Source of the DNA: Gordonia gummivorans | Lineage (GTDB): Bacteria; Actinomycetota; Actinomycetes; Mycobacteriales; Mycobacteriaceae | DNA: 64,000 bases | Assembly: GCF_022513585.1 (NCBI RefSeq) | Contig: NZ_JAKWBF010000012.1 | Coordinates: forward strand, 62,001-126,000 | Reading direction: 5' to 3' | In this document: positions 8,622-18,954 of the stretch, piece by piece | Layout of the letters: each line of letters begins with the position of its first letter | Numbering within the stretch: the first letter of the stretch is position 1 | The notes under the pieces: model-generated | Seen by the model: only the letters and a program-made list of their open reading frames with translations | What the model was told of the DNA's origin: nothing | Databases searched by the model: none | Program-made: the position numbers and the translations under genes

Positions 8622-8899
8622 ATGCGGTCGATCACGACGATCTTCACCGACGAGGGACCGGAACTGTCTGCGGACGAACAATCGGCGGCAGTGGGCGAAG
8701 CCCGGCGGCTCGCACTCGCGTCGCTGGGACGTTCCGGACCGTTCACATCCAGTACCGCAGCTATCGCCGCATCGCAGGCCACCGATTCATGGCCTTCCCC
8801 GAGTGGCGTACCCACTACCGCCAGGCCCAACGCGGCTTCATGGCGAACGCCCCCAAGGACCCGACCCACGGGATACCACCGGGCGGCTTCGGATACTGA
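8622..8899 (+). pseudogene. Small conserved-looking gene with an apparent frameshift
   Basis: Two reading frames each look coding over complementary parts. From ATG 8622 (preceded by AGGGAG) the frame is GC3-rich up to about 8740 and gives MRSITTIFTDEGPELSADEQ and onward. From about 8741 the good coding frame shifts to another phase and reads VHIQYRSYRRIAGHRFMAFP and onward to a TGA at 8897-8899. Joined, this would be a protein of about 92 residues. I do not recognise the family. It is either a real frameshift or a one-base sequence error; the two halves are unlikely to be separate genes. Confidence 0.45.
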
Positions 8900-9024
8900 C
8901 GAGTCGCGTCGGCTGTCGACATCGGCGATACGTCATCGAACAGGCCCGCCTGGGGTGTACCCGCTGCCGATCGCGGTGTGACGGTGACCGGCCCGTCGGC
9001 CTGCGCGTCCTGGGAAGGTCGAGG

Positions 9025-10510
<1,486 letters not shown>

Positions 10511-10698
10511 CCGACGCCGCCCCGTGTGAGCGGGGTTGACTTCGCGCGTACCGTGGACACCAATGACCACATCGATCACGCGTGTATCTATGGCCACAGT
10601 AGTTCTGAACTGCGGTTTTGCCGCGTGTCAACCGTGGATTCATCAGAGCAACGGTTAGTGTGGCGATGGAATTGCAGCACTCAGCGGAGGAGGAGCAG

Positions 10699-11787
10699 AT
10701 GCGTGAGCTCCGGGTCGTCGGGGTAGAAACCGATGGCGCGCATGTGATCTGCCAGGATCCTGAGTCCGGTGAGAAGTTCCGCGTCGCCTCCGACGAACGT
10801 CTGCGAGCCGCGGCCCGCGGCGACATCTCACGATTGGGACAGATCGAGATCGAGATGGAAAGTGCACTGAGACCCCGCGAAATCCAAGCACGCATCCGGG
10901 CGGGAGCCACGGTCGCCGAAGTCGCGGCCATCGCCGGGGCGCCGGTCGACAAGATCGAACGCTTCGCCCATCCGGTGCTCCTGGAGCGCACCCGCGCCGC
11001 CGAACTGGCCGGCCACGCTCACCCGATCAGACACGACGGCCCGTCACTGTCGACCCTCGACGAGTCCGTCACCGAAGCGCTCATGGCCTACGGCCAGAAT
11101 CCGCAGGACGCAGCCTGGGACGCGTGGAAGGGCGAGGACGGATACTGGGTCGTCCAGGTGACCTGGCAGGTCGGACGCTCGGACAACGCTGCGCACTGGC
11201 GCTTCCAACCGGGCTCCCACGGCGGCACCGTCGACCCTCTCGACGACCTCGCCGACGAGCTCAGCCACCCGGAATGGATTGCCCCGCGACGTCGCCTGAC
11301 TCCGGTTGCGACCCCCGAGCTGACCCCGCCGGTCGACGTCGCCGCCGATGGACATGAGGCGGTCACGGTCGACGCCAACTCCGTGATCGGCGCCCAACGC
11401 GCCCGACTCGAACGTCGGCTCCCCGACTCCGACGCACACGGCACGGTCCCCTTCGATTTCGACGCGATCGATGACGAGCCGCATCAGGTTCCGCCGTCGA
11501 ACCGATCCGACGATCATTCGTCGACCGTGCATTCGACCACAGACTTCACGGTCGCGGACCCCGATCCCCGCGTCGGGCCCGGGGACGTTTCCGAGCCCGA
11601 CGCGGCCCCCAGCGACCCGACGCCCGCGCAGGATTCCTCCACCGAGGAGTCTGCTGTCGACCCCATCCCGGCAGGTGCCGACAGCGGCCCGGCCGATCAC
11701 AAGCAGCGTCGACGCAAATCGCGTAAACCCGCGGTGCCTGCGTGGGAGGACGTACTGCTCGGCGTGCGCAGCAACGGGAGCAGCTGA
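10699..11787 (+). CDS. sepH: Cell-division regulator SepH (DUF3071)
   Basis: SepH-family protein; SepH in Streptomyces and mycobacteria stimulates FtsZ assembly. 362 residues. The conserved N-terminus (MRELRVVG, about residues 1-160) includes a helix-turn-helix-like segment near RPREIQARIRAGATVAEVAA and the block WKGEDGYWVVQVTWQVG. The C-terminal ~180 residues are acidic/proline-rich and probably disordered, ending in a basic KQRRRKSRKPAVPAWEDVL tail. ATG 10699 was chosen because GGAGGAGG lies just upstream and homologues begin MRELRVVG; an in-frame ATG at 10618 would add 27 untypical residues. It is followed after 3 bp by the DUF6928 gene. Confidence 0.93.
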   Translation: MRELRVVGVETDGAHVICQDPESGEKFRVASDERLRAAARGDISRLGQIEIEMESALRPREIQARIRAGATVAEVAAIAGAPVDKIERFAHPVLLERTRAAELAGHAHPIRHDGPSLSTLDESVTEALMAYGQNPQDAAWDAWKGEDGYWVVQVTWQVGRSDNAAHWRFQPGSHGGTVDPLDDLADELSHPEWIAPRRRLTPVATPELTPPVDVAADGHEAVTVDANSVIGAQRARLERRLPDSDAHGTVPFDFDAIDDEPHQVPPSNRSDDHSSTVHSTTDFTVADPDPRVGPGDVSEPDAAPSDPTPAQDSSTEESAVDPIPAGADSGPADHKQRRRKSRKPAVPAWEDVLLGVRSNGSS

Positions 11788-11790
11788 CCG

Positions 11791-12567
11791 GTGGCCGCGC
11801 GCGCCGTCACGCTCTGGTTCATCGACACCGACCAACCCGTCGATGCGCTCAGGGCCCACGTCGAGCAGGGCCTTCCCAACGACGTCGGACACGCGCAGGA
11901 GCTTGCGACCCAGATCTTCGGCGACAGCGTCCTCGTGCCTGCCATCGACACCGACCTGGTCACTGCTGCCGGCGCGCAGGACTCCCACGTCTACGCCGGC
12001 TGCTACGGACCGTTGGCCGTGGTGTCGTGTTCCCTGTTCGCGACGCGACGACCGTCCACCCTCACCCGCACGATCGCCACGATCCGCCCGAGCGCGGTGT
12101 CGACCTTGCTGTGGACCAACCCCGACGACTCCCTCGGCGTGTTCGCCCGATGGGAATCGGGGAGCCTGCGCCGCTCGTTCGCCGCCGACCCGGTCAACAT
12201 CGACGAGGACGAGGGACTGCCGTTCACCTTCGAGGGCCCGTTCTGGGGTGGTGAGGTTCCGCTGCGCTACGCCGAAGGTGTGCCCGCCGAACCGATGGCG
12301 CTGCCCTTCCATCCCTCGCAGTTCGCCGAGGAATCCAATCGGGCGTGGCTCGGATTCCGGTTCACCCCGCCCGTCGTCGAACCAGATCTCGATCCGCGTC
12401 GAATCCCGGTGACCGGCTTCGTGATCCACCCATCCGACTATGAGCCGACGGAAACCGATCTGTCGGCCTATCGCGATCAGAACGGTCCGAGCACACCCGT
12501 GACCGAGGAAGCCGAACCGGCACCGAAACGCGGACGGATCGCACGGTACTTCGGCTTCGGCGGCTGA
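11791..12567 (+). CDS. DUF6928 family protein
   Basis: 258-residue cytosolic protein of a conserved actinobacterial family of unknown function. It starts at GTG 11791, three bases after the sepH stop, so the two are almost certainly co-transcribed. Recognisable stretches are the N-terminal AVTLWFIDTDQPVDALR, the LATQIFGDSVLVP segment, and FEGPFWGGE. No signal peptide or membrane segment is seen. The neighbourhood suggests a link to cell division, but this is only by association. Its TGA stop is followed immediately by a family A repeat (TCCGAAGAGTTCGG). Confidence 0.75.
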   Translation: MAARAVTLWFIDTDQPVDALRAHVEQGLPNDVGHAQELATQIFGDSVLVPAIDTDLVTAAGAQDSHVYAGCYGPLAVVSCSLFATRRPSTLTRTIATIRPSAVSTLLWTNPDDSLGVFARWESGSLRRSFAADPVNIDEDEGLPFTFEGPFWGGEVPLRYAEGVPAEPMALPFHPSQFAEESNRAWLGFRFTPPVVEPDLDPRRIPVTGFVIHPSDYEPTETDLSAYRDQNGPSTPVTEEAEPAPKRGRIARYFGFGG

Positions 12568-13010
12568 TCCGAAGAGTTCGGTGACCGACGCTCTGACCTG
12601 GGCAAACGCCACAGTGCTCTGTCCCTGAAAATAGGGGAAGAACTTCTTCCCCGGGGTTCACAGTCGTCCCCTAGAAATTCCTAGGGGAGGACTCCAAGAG
12701 TAGGGGACGAGTTTTCTTCCCCTAGTTTCTTGGCAGCAAAGAGCGCTTTCTGTGCTCGACGACGATGTTCGGAGTCCGAGGTCTGCGCTCGCCAGGGACC
12801 TCTGTGATGGTTGACCGCGACGGCGGCTTCGCCGACCTCCCACGCGCGTCGTCGGCGAGTCGTGGTTTCAGAAACCGCGTGTCTGGTCAGAAACCCGAGG
12901 TGCACCAGCGGTTTCTGGCGACCAATGCGGTTTCTGCGATGAGGCCGCACTCTTCCCGCCTCCACGATCGCCGACGACGTCGGCGAGTCGGTCGCTAGTT
13001 CGAAGAGTCT
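12568..13010. repeat. Composite dispersed repeat (family A core plus B-box tail), copy 1
   Basis: Starts at the stop codon of the DUF6928 gene with CCGAAGAGTTCGG. The core has a perfect palindrome GGGGAAGAACTTCTTCCCC (12634-12652), then GTCGTCCCCTAG, a GGGGAGGACTCC segment and a second palindrome arm GTTTTCTTCCCCTAG (to 12726). The tail at 12868-12936 carries two CAGAAACC boxes and two inverted GGTTTCTG boxes, then TTCCCGCCTCCACGATCGCC. The same order is seen at 51129-51575 and reversed at 18955-19295. The rest of the gap to 13254 shows no further structure I recognise. Confidence 0.85.
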
Positions 13011-13254
13011 GGCCTCCGGTCTGATCGGTTCCGCGCAGGCCCCATCAGCCTGATCTCCGCTCCCGCGCAACTTCGCAGAGTGCACCTGGAAGGAGTGCAA
13101 GAAGCGCTACAGCCAGAGCCTGAAACGTAGATGGCATGCGGAGACCGTACTTGGCGCAGAACGCTTTTCAGCGCATCGACCACCGATGGGGGATAACCGA
13201 GCACGATGCGTGGCGGATGGCCGGCCGGTCGGCGGACTTCCGTGAGGCGCCAAC

Positions 13255-13548
13255 TCAACGACCCACGGCGAACAAAGCCACCGACGACGCGGCGCCGGCG
13301 AGCATCCCCAGTAGCAGGCCCCAGACGATCCAGCGCAGCACCGCTCGGAAACGCAACTCCCACAGGGTCCAGCCGAGCCCGCCGGCGACCACCGCGACCG
13401 CCACCAGACCCAGCCACCGCTGCGCGTTGCCGACGAGGTCGTACAGCCCGATCAGGACCAGCGTCGCGAAGACCGCGCACGCCACAGCGACGATCAGTCC
13501 GAACAACCACGGAGTCGGTTCCGCGGGGTGTTCTGCGCCGCCGGTCAT
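13255..13548 (-). CDS. DUF2537 membrane protein
   Basis: 97 residues with three or four hydrophobic segments (PWLFGLIVAVACAVFATLVL, then WLGLVAVAVVAGGLGW, and WIVWGLLLGMLAGAASSVAL). This fits DUF2537, an actinobacterial membrane protein of unknown function. Its ATG overlaps the TrmH stop (ATGA at 13545-13548), so it is translationally coupled to the methyltransferase. The pair matches Rv0882/Rv0881 as I recall. Confidence 0.85.
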   Translation of the reverse strand: MTGGAEHPAEPTPWLFGLIVAVACAVFATLVLIGLYDLVGNAQRWLGLVAVAVVAGGLGWTLWELRFRAVLRWIVWGLLLGMLAGAASSVALFAVGR

Positions 13549-14399
13549 CCCTCCATCGTGCCGGACCGGACGCGTTCATAGAACGCGATCGCCGCGGCCG
13601 TTGCGACGTTGAGCGAATCGGTACCGCGACTCATCGGAATTCGTGCGCGCACATCGGTGGCGGCCATGGCCGACGCGGTGAGTCCCGGGCCTTCCGCACC
13701 CACGAGGAACCCGACCTTCTCCGTCCGCACCGCATCCGCAAGCGTCACCGCAGCGGGATCCGGAGTGAGAGAGACCAGGCGGAAACCCTGGTCGCGCACG
13801 GCGTCGAGACCAGAGGGCCACTCGTCGAACTGTGCGAACGGCACGAGCAGTGCGTGCCCCATCGACACGCGGACGCACCGCCGGTAGAGCGGGTCGGCGC
13901 AGCCGGCGCCGAAGAGGACCGCGTCGACACCGAGTCCCGCGGCGTTGCGGAAGATGCTGCCGATGTTCTCGTGATCGTTGACGCCCTCGAGGATCACCAC
14001 GCTGCGCGCGGATTCGAGAGCGGCATCGACGGAGAGGACCGGTGCGCGTCGGGCGACGGCGAGCACACCGCGATTGAGGTGAAACCCGACCACCTCGGCC
14101 ATCACGTCGGCAGTCGCTCGGTAGAACGGAACGCCGGCCAACGCACCGCTCCGCAGATCGGTGTCGAGTTCGTCGAGACGTTTGCCTACCCCGAGAAACG
14201 CGTGCGGCGCGAACCGCGACGCAATCATCCGCTGTGCGACCAGCACGCCCTCTGCGACGACCAACGCCTTTCCCGGCCGGCCACCCGGCAGCGTCGGGAG
14301 GTCGGGACGACGATCGACCGAGCTGAGGTCGCGGAAATCGTCCACCCGCGGATCGGCGGGGTCGTCGATGTCGATCACGTCGACGGCGAGTTCCGGCAC
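13545..14399 (-). CDS. TrmH-family (SpoU) RNA 2'-O-methyltransferase
   Basis: Transfers methyl from S-adenosylmethionine to a ribose 2'-OH in rRNA or tRNA. 284 residues from GTG 14399. The N-terminal substrate-binding domain (residues ~25-110, with GKALVVAEGVLVAQRMIAS) precedes the SPOUT knot, whose motifs are visible: motif 1 LEGVNDHENIGSIFRNA, motif 2 VGFLVGAEGPGLT, motif 3 IPMSRGTDSLNVATAAAIAFYE. The start was set at the GTG because sequence farther upstream overlaps the divergent acetyltransferase promoter. The target nucleotide is unknown. Confidence 0.88.
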   Translation of the reverse strand: MPELAVDVIDIDDPADPRVDDFRDLSSVDRRPDLPTLPGGRPGKALVVAEGVLVAQRMIASRFAPHAFLGVGKRLDELDTDLRSGALAGVPFYRATADVMAEVVGFHLNRGVLAVARRAPVLSVDAALESARSVVILEGVNDHENIGSIFRNAAGLGVDAVLFGAGCADPLYRRCVRVSMGHALLVPFAQFDEWPSGLDAVRDQGFRLVSLTPDPAAVTLADAVRTEKVGFLVGAEGPGLTASAMAATDVRARIPMSRGTDSLNVATAAAIAFYERVRSGTMEG

Positions 14400-14484
14400 C
14401 GCAACAGTGTGCCATCGCCGCGCATCATCGCCGGCACTCGCGCCGCAACGCGAAGGGTTGCGACGATCGCCGGCCCGGGATGGA

Positions 14485-14490
14485 TACGGT
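14485..14490 (+). promoter_or_regulatory. Putative leaderless -10 box of the Eis-like gene
   Basis: TACGGT lies 6 nt before GTG 14497. The intervening GGAGGT is too close to the start to act as a ribosome binding site, which supports a leaderless start. Confidence 0.4.
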
Positions 14491-14496
14491 GGAGGT

Positions 14497-15732
14497 GTGA
14501 CCATCACTTCTACGAGCGGGCTGTCCCTGCGACGCGCCACCGACGCCGACTGGGACGACATCATCGCCACCGACGCGCGTGCCTTCGCGATGCGCAACCC
14601 GCTGCCCGATGACGAACGTACGGACCTGCGGGGCAAGGTCGCCGACTCCGACATCGTCCTGGTCCGCGACGCCGCCCTCGATCCGGCGCCGCTGGTCGGG
14701 GTGTCGATGTTCTACCGGATGACGATGACCGTGCCGGGCGGCTCGGTGCGCAACGCGGCCGGGTTGTCGTGGGTGTCGGTCGCCGCCACGCACCGCAGGC
14801 GCGGCATCCTGCGCACCATGCTCACGGAGCTGTTCGAGCAGTGGGAGGCCGACGGTCAGATCTTCGCGATCCTCACCGCCAGCGAGGGCACCATCTACGA
14901 GCGGTTCGGCTTCGGGCCCGCCACCTTCGCCCACGACGTGAAGATCACGCCGGGACGAGCACGGATGCGTGCGTCCCAACCGGAGGGTTCGCCGGTCCAC
15001 TATGCCGACGGCGACGAGGTGGACGCGGCGGTTCCCGACTTGCATGCCCGCTGGACTCGCACCACCCCCGGCGCACTCGGTCGCACACCGGCGTGGTGGC
15101 GGCCGCTGCTGGCCGACCGCCCCTCCGAACGACCTTTCGCCGGGAGCGGACTGCACTATCTCCTGCACGACGACGGCTATGCGTCCTACCGGATCATCAA
15201 GCAGGATTCGGGCAAGGTGCACGCCGAGGTCAAGGAGGTGGTCACGGCCACCGACGATGCACACACGGAACTGTGGCGCGTGCTCACGAGCCTCGACCTG
15301 ATCCCGTCGGTGACCGCCGCGATCCCCGCCGACGACCCGTTGCCCGCGAAACTCACGGACCTGCGCGCCGTCGAATTGACCGGACGCGCCGACACCATGT
15401 GGCTGCGCATTCTCGACGTTCCTGCGGCACTCGGCGCCCGGCAGTATGCCGCGGACCTCGACGCGGTGATCGAGGTCGTCGACGAATTCCGTGGGCACGG
15501 AGGTGTTTTCGATGTCGCCGTCCGCCATGGGGGTGCGATCGTCGCACCGTCATCCGCGACGCCGACCGTACGGCTCGACACCGCCGTCTTGTCATCGATC
15601 TATCTCGGCGGCATCCGGCCGTCGACGTTCGCGGCGGCAGGTCGGCTGTGGACCGCATCGCCGGAGATCCTGCAGTCGCTCGACCAGGCCTTCGCCACCG
15701 AACGCGCACCCTTTGCGGGCACGTTCTTCTGA
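14497..15732 (+). CDS. Eis-like GNAT N-acetyltransferase
   Basis: 411 residues, the length of the Eis family (N-terminal GNAT domain, central GNAT-like domain, C-terminal sterol-carrier-like domain). The acetyl-CoA-binding region is visible as LSWVSVAATHRRRGILRTML (V-x-x-x-x-R/Q-x-x-G-x pattern, about residue 90). YERFGFGPAT and the free C-terminal carboxylate region ending APFAGTFF, typical of Eis, are present. Eis proteins acetylate amines such as aminoglycosides or lysine side chains; the real substrate here is unknown. Start is GTG 14497. It is divergent from TrmH and convergent with the MarR gene. Confidence 0.88.
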   Translation: MTITSTSGLSLRRATDADWDDIIATDARAFAMRNPLPDDERTDLRGKVADSDIVLVRDAALDPAPLVGVSMFYRMTMTVPGGSVRNAAGLSWVSVAATHRRRGILRTMLTELFEQWEADGQIFAILTASEGTIYERFGFGPATFAHDVKITPGRARMRASQPEGSPVHYADGDEVDAAVPDLHARWTRTTPGALGRTPAWWRPLLADRPSERPFAGSGLHYLLHDDGYASYRIIKQDSGKVHAEVKEVVTATDDAHTELWRVLTSLDLIPSVTAAIPADDPLPAKLTDLRAVELTGRADTMWLRILDVPAALGARQYAADLDAVIEVVDEFRGHGGVFDVAVRHGGAIVAPSSATPTVRLDTAVLSSIYLGGIRPSTFAAAGRLWTASPEILQSLDQAFATERAPFAGTFF

Positions 15733-15739
15733 CGGCGAA

Positions 15740-16198
15740 TCAGTCCTCGGTGTCGGCGAGGACCTTGTTGAGGATCAGCACCGTGTCGCGGAGGGTGTCG
15801 CGCTCGTCGGGCGTGAGTTCCCGAAGCCGGTCGCTGAGCCACGCCTTGCGGGCCGCCAATTCCTCGGTGACCACTTCCATCCCCGCCGGGGCGAGCGTCA
15901 CGATCGCCTGCCGGCCGTCCGTCGGGTGCGGTTCGCGTTTGATCATGCCCAGATCGGACAGCGAGGCGATCACCCGGGTCATCGACGGCGGGCGGACGCG
16001 TTCGGCGGCTGCAAGTGCACCGGGCGTCATCGGCCCCTCGTGGTGCAGTGTGGACAACGCCGACAACTGAGTGAGTGAAACAAGCTTGTTCTCGCGGCGC
16101 CCCCGAAGGCGCCGCGCGAATCGGACCACGGCCAGCGACAAATCGCCCGCCAGGCTCCCGTCCCCGTACGGTGAGTGCACGCGCTTAGCGTAGTTCAC
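15740..16198 (-). CDS. MarR-family transcriptional regulator
   Basis: 152 residues with the winged helix-turn-helix of MarR (LTQLSALSTLHHEGPMTPGALAAAERVRPPSMTRVIASL, wing DPTDGRQAIVTLAPAG, about residues 43-105). It starts at GTG 16198. It lies convergent with the Eis-like gene and upstream of the permease on the same strand; GTTCAC occurs twice, 9 bp apart, around 16194-16214 just upstream and may be part of its own operator. Positional equivalent of Rv0880c as I recall. The ligand is unknown. Confidence 0.88.
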   Translation of the reverse strand: MNYAKRVHSPYGDGSLAGDLSLAVVRFARRLRGRRENKLVSLTQLSALSTLHHEGPMTPGALAAAERVRPPSMTRVIASLSDLGMIKREPHPTDGRQAIVTLAPAGMEVVTEELAARKAWLSDRLRELTPDERDTLRDTVLILNKVLADTED

Positions 16199-16296
16199 TA
16201 ACTAGTCGTTCACCCTGTTTACGCAGCGCAGACCAGGCCAATTGGGCCAATCAGACGACAACCGTTTCCCAATTCATACCAACTGGGTGAGAATGT

Positions 16297-17778
16297 TCAG
16301 TTGAGCAAATCCGAAATCGGCGCCCTCGCGAAGTAGGCGATGAAGATCGCCGCGATCCCCCACATCAGCGGATGGACCGAACGTGCCCTGCCCGCAGCGG
16401 TGGCCATGACGACCCAACTGATGAATCCCACGCCGATGCCGTTGGCGATCGAATACGTGTAGGGCATCACGACCACTGTCAGGAATGCCGGCAGTGCGTA
16501 GTCGAAGCGGGTGAAGTCGATGGACCGCAGCTGACCGATCATGAGTGCACCCACCACCACGAGCGCGGGCGTCACCGCTTCCAGCGGGATCACCTCGTAG
16601 AGCGGGGTCAGGAACATGGCGGCCAGGAACAGCAGACCGGTGACCACGTTCGCCAGGCCGGTCCGCGCGCCCTCGGCGATACCCGAGGCCGATTCGACGA
16701 AGACCGTGTTCGACGACGACGACGCGGCACCACCGACGATGGCGCCGGTGCCCTCGACCACCAGCGCCCGACCGATCCCGGGCAGATTTCCCTTGTCATC
16801 GGCCAGACCGGCCTCTTTGCCCAGGCCGGTCATCGTGCCCATCGCGTCGAAGAAGTTCGACAGCACCAGGGCGAACACGAACACCGACGCCGCGAGCACC
16901 CCGATCCGTGTGAACGCACCGAAGACGTCGACGTTGCCGACGAGCGCGAGATCGGGCAGCCCGCCGAGACCATCGGGTAGTTGCGGGATGGACAGACTCC
17001 AACCGTCGGGATTGTCCTGGGATGAACCGAGATCGAAGACCGCCTCGGCGATGATCGCCACCACCGACATGATGACGATCCCGATCAACAGGCCGCCGGG
17101 GACCTTCCGCACCACCAGGACACCCATCACCAAGACACCGATCGTGAAGATCAACGTCGGAACGGTGGTGATCGAGTTCTCGCTGCCGAGCTGGACCGGC
17201 GTGGTGCCTGCCTCGGGTTTGGTGACGAACCCGGCATCCACGAAGCCGATGAACGCGATGAACGCGCCGATGCCGGCGGCGATCGCGGCCTTCAGCTCGG
17301 CCGGAATCGCGTTGAACACCGCCGTGCGGAACCCGGTGACCGCGAGCAGCACGATGATGATGCCGTCGATCACCACCAGTCCCATGGCCTCGGGCCACGT
17401 CACCTCGGGGGCGATCGTGACGGCGAGCAGGCTGTTGATACCCAGCCCGGTCGCAATCGCGAACGGGTAGTTGGCAACCAGACCGAACAGGATCGACATC
17501 ACGCCTGCGACCAGGGCGGTCACCGCGGCGACCTGCGCCAGCGGCAGCACGTTGCCCAGGACGTCGGCGTTCTTCGCGGGCTGGCCGTCGGTGGCCGGGA
17601 TACCGCCGATGATGATCGGGTTGAGCAGCACGATGTAGGACATCGTGAAGAAGGTGACGAGGCCGCCGCGGACCTCGCGATTCAGCGCGGAGCCACGTTC
17701 GGAGATCTTGAAGAACCGGTCAAGCGCCCCGGGCGCGTTCGACGGTGTGGTGGGCTCGCTCGACGAATCGGTGGGCAC
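16297..17778 (-). CDS. NCS2-type purine permease (AzgA/GhxP-like)
   Basis: Membrane transporter, 493 residues, about 12-14 hydrophobic segments. Sequence hallmarks of the hypoxanthine/guanine/adenine permease subgroup are the N-terminal RGGLVTFFTMSYIVLLNP, then YPFAIATGLGINSLLA, and the substrate-region EGTGAIVGGAASSSSNTVFVESA. It should import purine bases with protons; hypoxanthine, guanine or adenine cannot be distinguished. It is divergent from the DUF2530 gene, 23 bp apart (17778/17801), so their promoters overlap. Confidence 0.88.
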   Translation of the reverse strand: MPTDSSSEPTTPSNAPGALDRFFKISERGSALNREVRGGLVTFFTMSYIVLLNPIIIGGIPATDGQPAKNADVLGNVLPLAQVAAVTALVAGVMSILFGLVANYPFAIATGLGINSLLAVTIAPEVTWPEAMGLVVIDGIIIVLLAVTGFRTAVFNAIPAELKAAIAAGIGAFIAFIGFVDAGFVTKPEAGTTPVQLGSENSITTVPTLIFTIGVLVMGVLVVRKVPGGLLIGIVIMSVVAIIAEAVFDLGSSQDNPDGWSLSIPQLPDGLGGLPDLALVGNVDVFGAFTRIGVLAASVFVFALVLSNFFDAMGTMTGLGKEAGLADDKGNLPGIGRALVVEGTGAIVGGAASSSSNTVFVESASGIAEGARTGLANVVTGLLFLAAMFLTPLYEVIPLEAVTPALVVVGALMIGQLRSIDFTRFDYALPAFLTVVVMPYTYSIANGIGVGFISWVVMATAAGRARSVHPLMWGIAAIFIAYFARAPISDLLN

Positions 17779-17788
17779 CCTCGAAAGC

Positions 17789-17794
17789 TACCCT
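17789..17794 (+). promoter_or_regulatory. Putative leaderless -10 box of the DUF2530 gene
   Basis: TACCCT lies 6 nt before ATG 17801, again without a Shine-Dalgarno sequence. Confidence 0.4.
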
Positions 17795-17800
17795 GGTGGC

Positions 17801-18049
17801 ATGGTCGACGCAGCGCAGATCCCGCAACTCCCACGCGTGTTGCGTGCGCCGGAACCGGTGATCGTCGTCGGGATGCTGGCCTGGGCCGTGGCCACTGTGG
17901 TCGTCTGGGCCACCGGCACCGGCGGCGACCGCGCACTGGCGGTCTGCCTGGTGGGCCTGGGGGTTGGCCTGCTGGGAACGACGATCGTCGGCGTTCAGCG
18001 CGCCGGTGTGCGCCGAGGCGCGCGCGGCGCTCAGGAGGGGCTGGACTGA
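17801..18049 (+). CDS. DUF2530 membrane protein
   Basis: 82 residues with two hydrophobic segments (VIVVGMLAWAVATVVVWATG, and ALAVCLVGLGVGLLGTTIVG) and a basic C-terminus RAGVRRGARG. This is the layout of DUF2530, a small actinobacterial membrane protein of unknown function. Start at ATG 17801; longer in-frame starts would overlap the permease gene. Its 3' end overlaps the convergent SRPBCC gene by 19 bp. Confidence 0.8.
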   Translation: MVDAAQIPQLPRVLRAPEPVIVVGMLAWAVATVVVWATGTGGDRALAVCLVGLGVGLLGTTIVGVQRAGVRRGARGAQEGLD

Positions 18050-18690
18050 CCCGCGCGGCCGGCCGTCGTCCCTGGACGCCGGAATGGCTTGAGCCGCAAG
18101 ATATGCCGCAGGACAAACGCGAGTACCGGCCGGATCAGCGGAGCAGCCCAGCGCCACGGCAGGAAGCCCACCCACTTCGGTGAACCGGCGATCTCCCACG
18201 TCACGGTGACCGTGTTGAGGCGTTCGCCATCGGTGAGGGTGAAGCGTTCCGCGAAGTTCTTGATGGCGAAGGGCACCGACACACCGGTACCGATCAGCAC
18301 GATCCGCTCCCGCTCTTCGACATCGGCGAGACGCTGTGAAACCGAGAGGACGGTGCCGGACATGGTGCGCGTCGCCCCGACCGCGACGCGCTCAGATCCG
18401 GACACCGACCACTCGGGACCCCGCAGCAACGGCAGGGAACTCAGGTAGGGCGCCTCGGTCAGGCGCTCCCAGACCTCGCGGCGCGGCAGCGGCGTGGTCT
18501 CCACGATGGTGATCGCGAACGCCGCCCGACGCTCGATGTAGTCGTCGACGTCATCGAGCGTCATATCCCGCACCGCGAAGCGGTTGGGCTTCGACGCCAG
18601 TCCGTACAAGACGAACAGCGCCAGCAGCCCGAGGACTCCGAGTACGACGAGGACGGCCACCACCCCGACCACGATGGCCGTCGCCGTCAC
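18031..18690 (-). CDS. Membrane-anchored SRPBCC-fold protein
   Basis: 219 residues. An N-terminal membrane segment (IVVGVVAVLVVLGVLGLLAL, residues ~5-30) is followed by a START/SRPBCC-like domain (about 45-190) in which I see the typical R(R)EVWERLTEAPY start, the central strands around GTVLSVSQRLADVEERERI and a C-terminal long helix. Such folds bind hydrophobic ligands; none can be assigned. It overlaps the convergent DUF2530 gene. A perfect TTCATATATGAA palindrome lies 19 bp upstream of its start. Confidence 0.7.
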   Translation of the reverse strand: MTATAIVVGVVAVLVVLGVLGLLALFVLYGLASKPNRFAVRDMTLDDVDDYIERRAAFAITIVETTPLPRREVWERLTEAPYLSSLPLLRGPEWSVSGSERVAVGATRTMSGTVLSVSQRLADVEERERIVLIGTGVSVPFAIKNFAERFTLTDGERLNTVTVTWEIAGSPKWVGFLPWRWAAPLIRPVLAFVLRHILRLKPFRRPGTTAGRAGQSSPS

Positions 18691-18708
18691 ACCGGTCTCA
18701 CTTCACGT

Positions 18709-18720
18709 TTCATATATGAA
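18709..18720. promoter_or_regulatory. AT-rich palindrome upstream of the SRPBCC gene
   Basis: TTCATATATGAA is a perfect 12-bp inverted repeat in otherwise GC-rich DNA, 19-30 bp before the start. It may be a regulator site or contain the -10 element. Confidence 0.35.
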
Positions 18721-18954
18721 GCATAGCGAGCAGTTGGCGGCGTGTGAACAAGAACCGCTGATTTCGTACTGCCGACGCCGTCGGCAGTCGTGGAGCCGGG
18801 AAGGGCCGGGGGCGTCCGGTGAGACCACAGGAACACGCCGCCAATCCCGTCGGATGTCTGTACGCCCCAGCCCGACCACATCCACTGTGCACTTGACTGG
18901 GCTCCCAGGTACAGATTCCCGCAGGTCAGCAGGCCGAAAGCAGTATTCTTCGGA

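Noticed and set aside
11044-12612. 522-codon minus-strand open frame opposite sepH and DUF6928
   Set aside because: It is antisense to two recognised genes; its sequence is low-complexity Gly/Arg/Val with no family match I can see.
12868-12936. CAGAAACC/GGTTTCTG boxes as a CRISPR or attachment site
   Set aside because: Boxes are short, in both orientations and unevenly spaced; no integrase or cas gene is nearby.
18687-18892. Three overlapping ~60-codon open frames upstream of the SRPBCC gene
   Set aside because: They start at different phases on one strand over a degenerate repeat and a promoter palindrome; none has a ribosome site or recognisable sequence.
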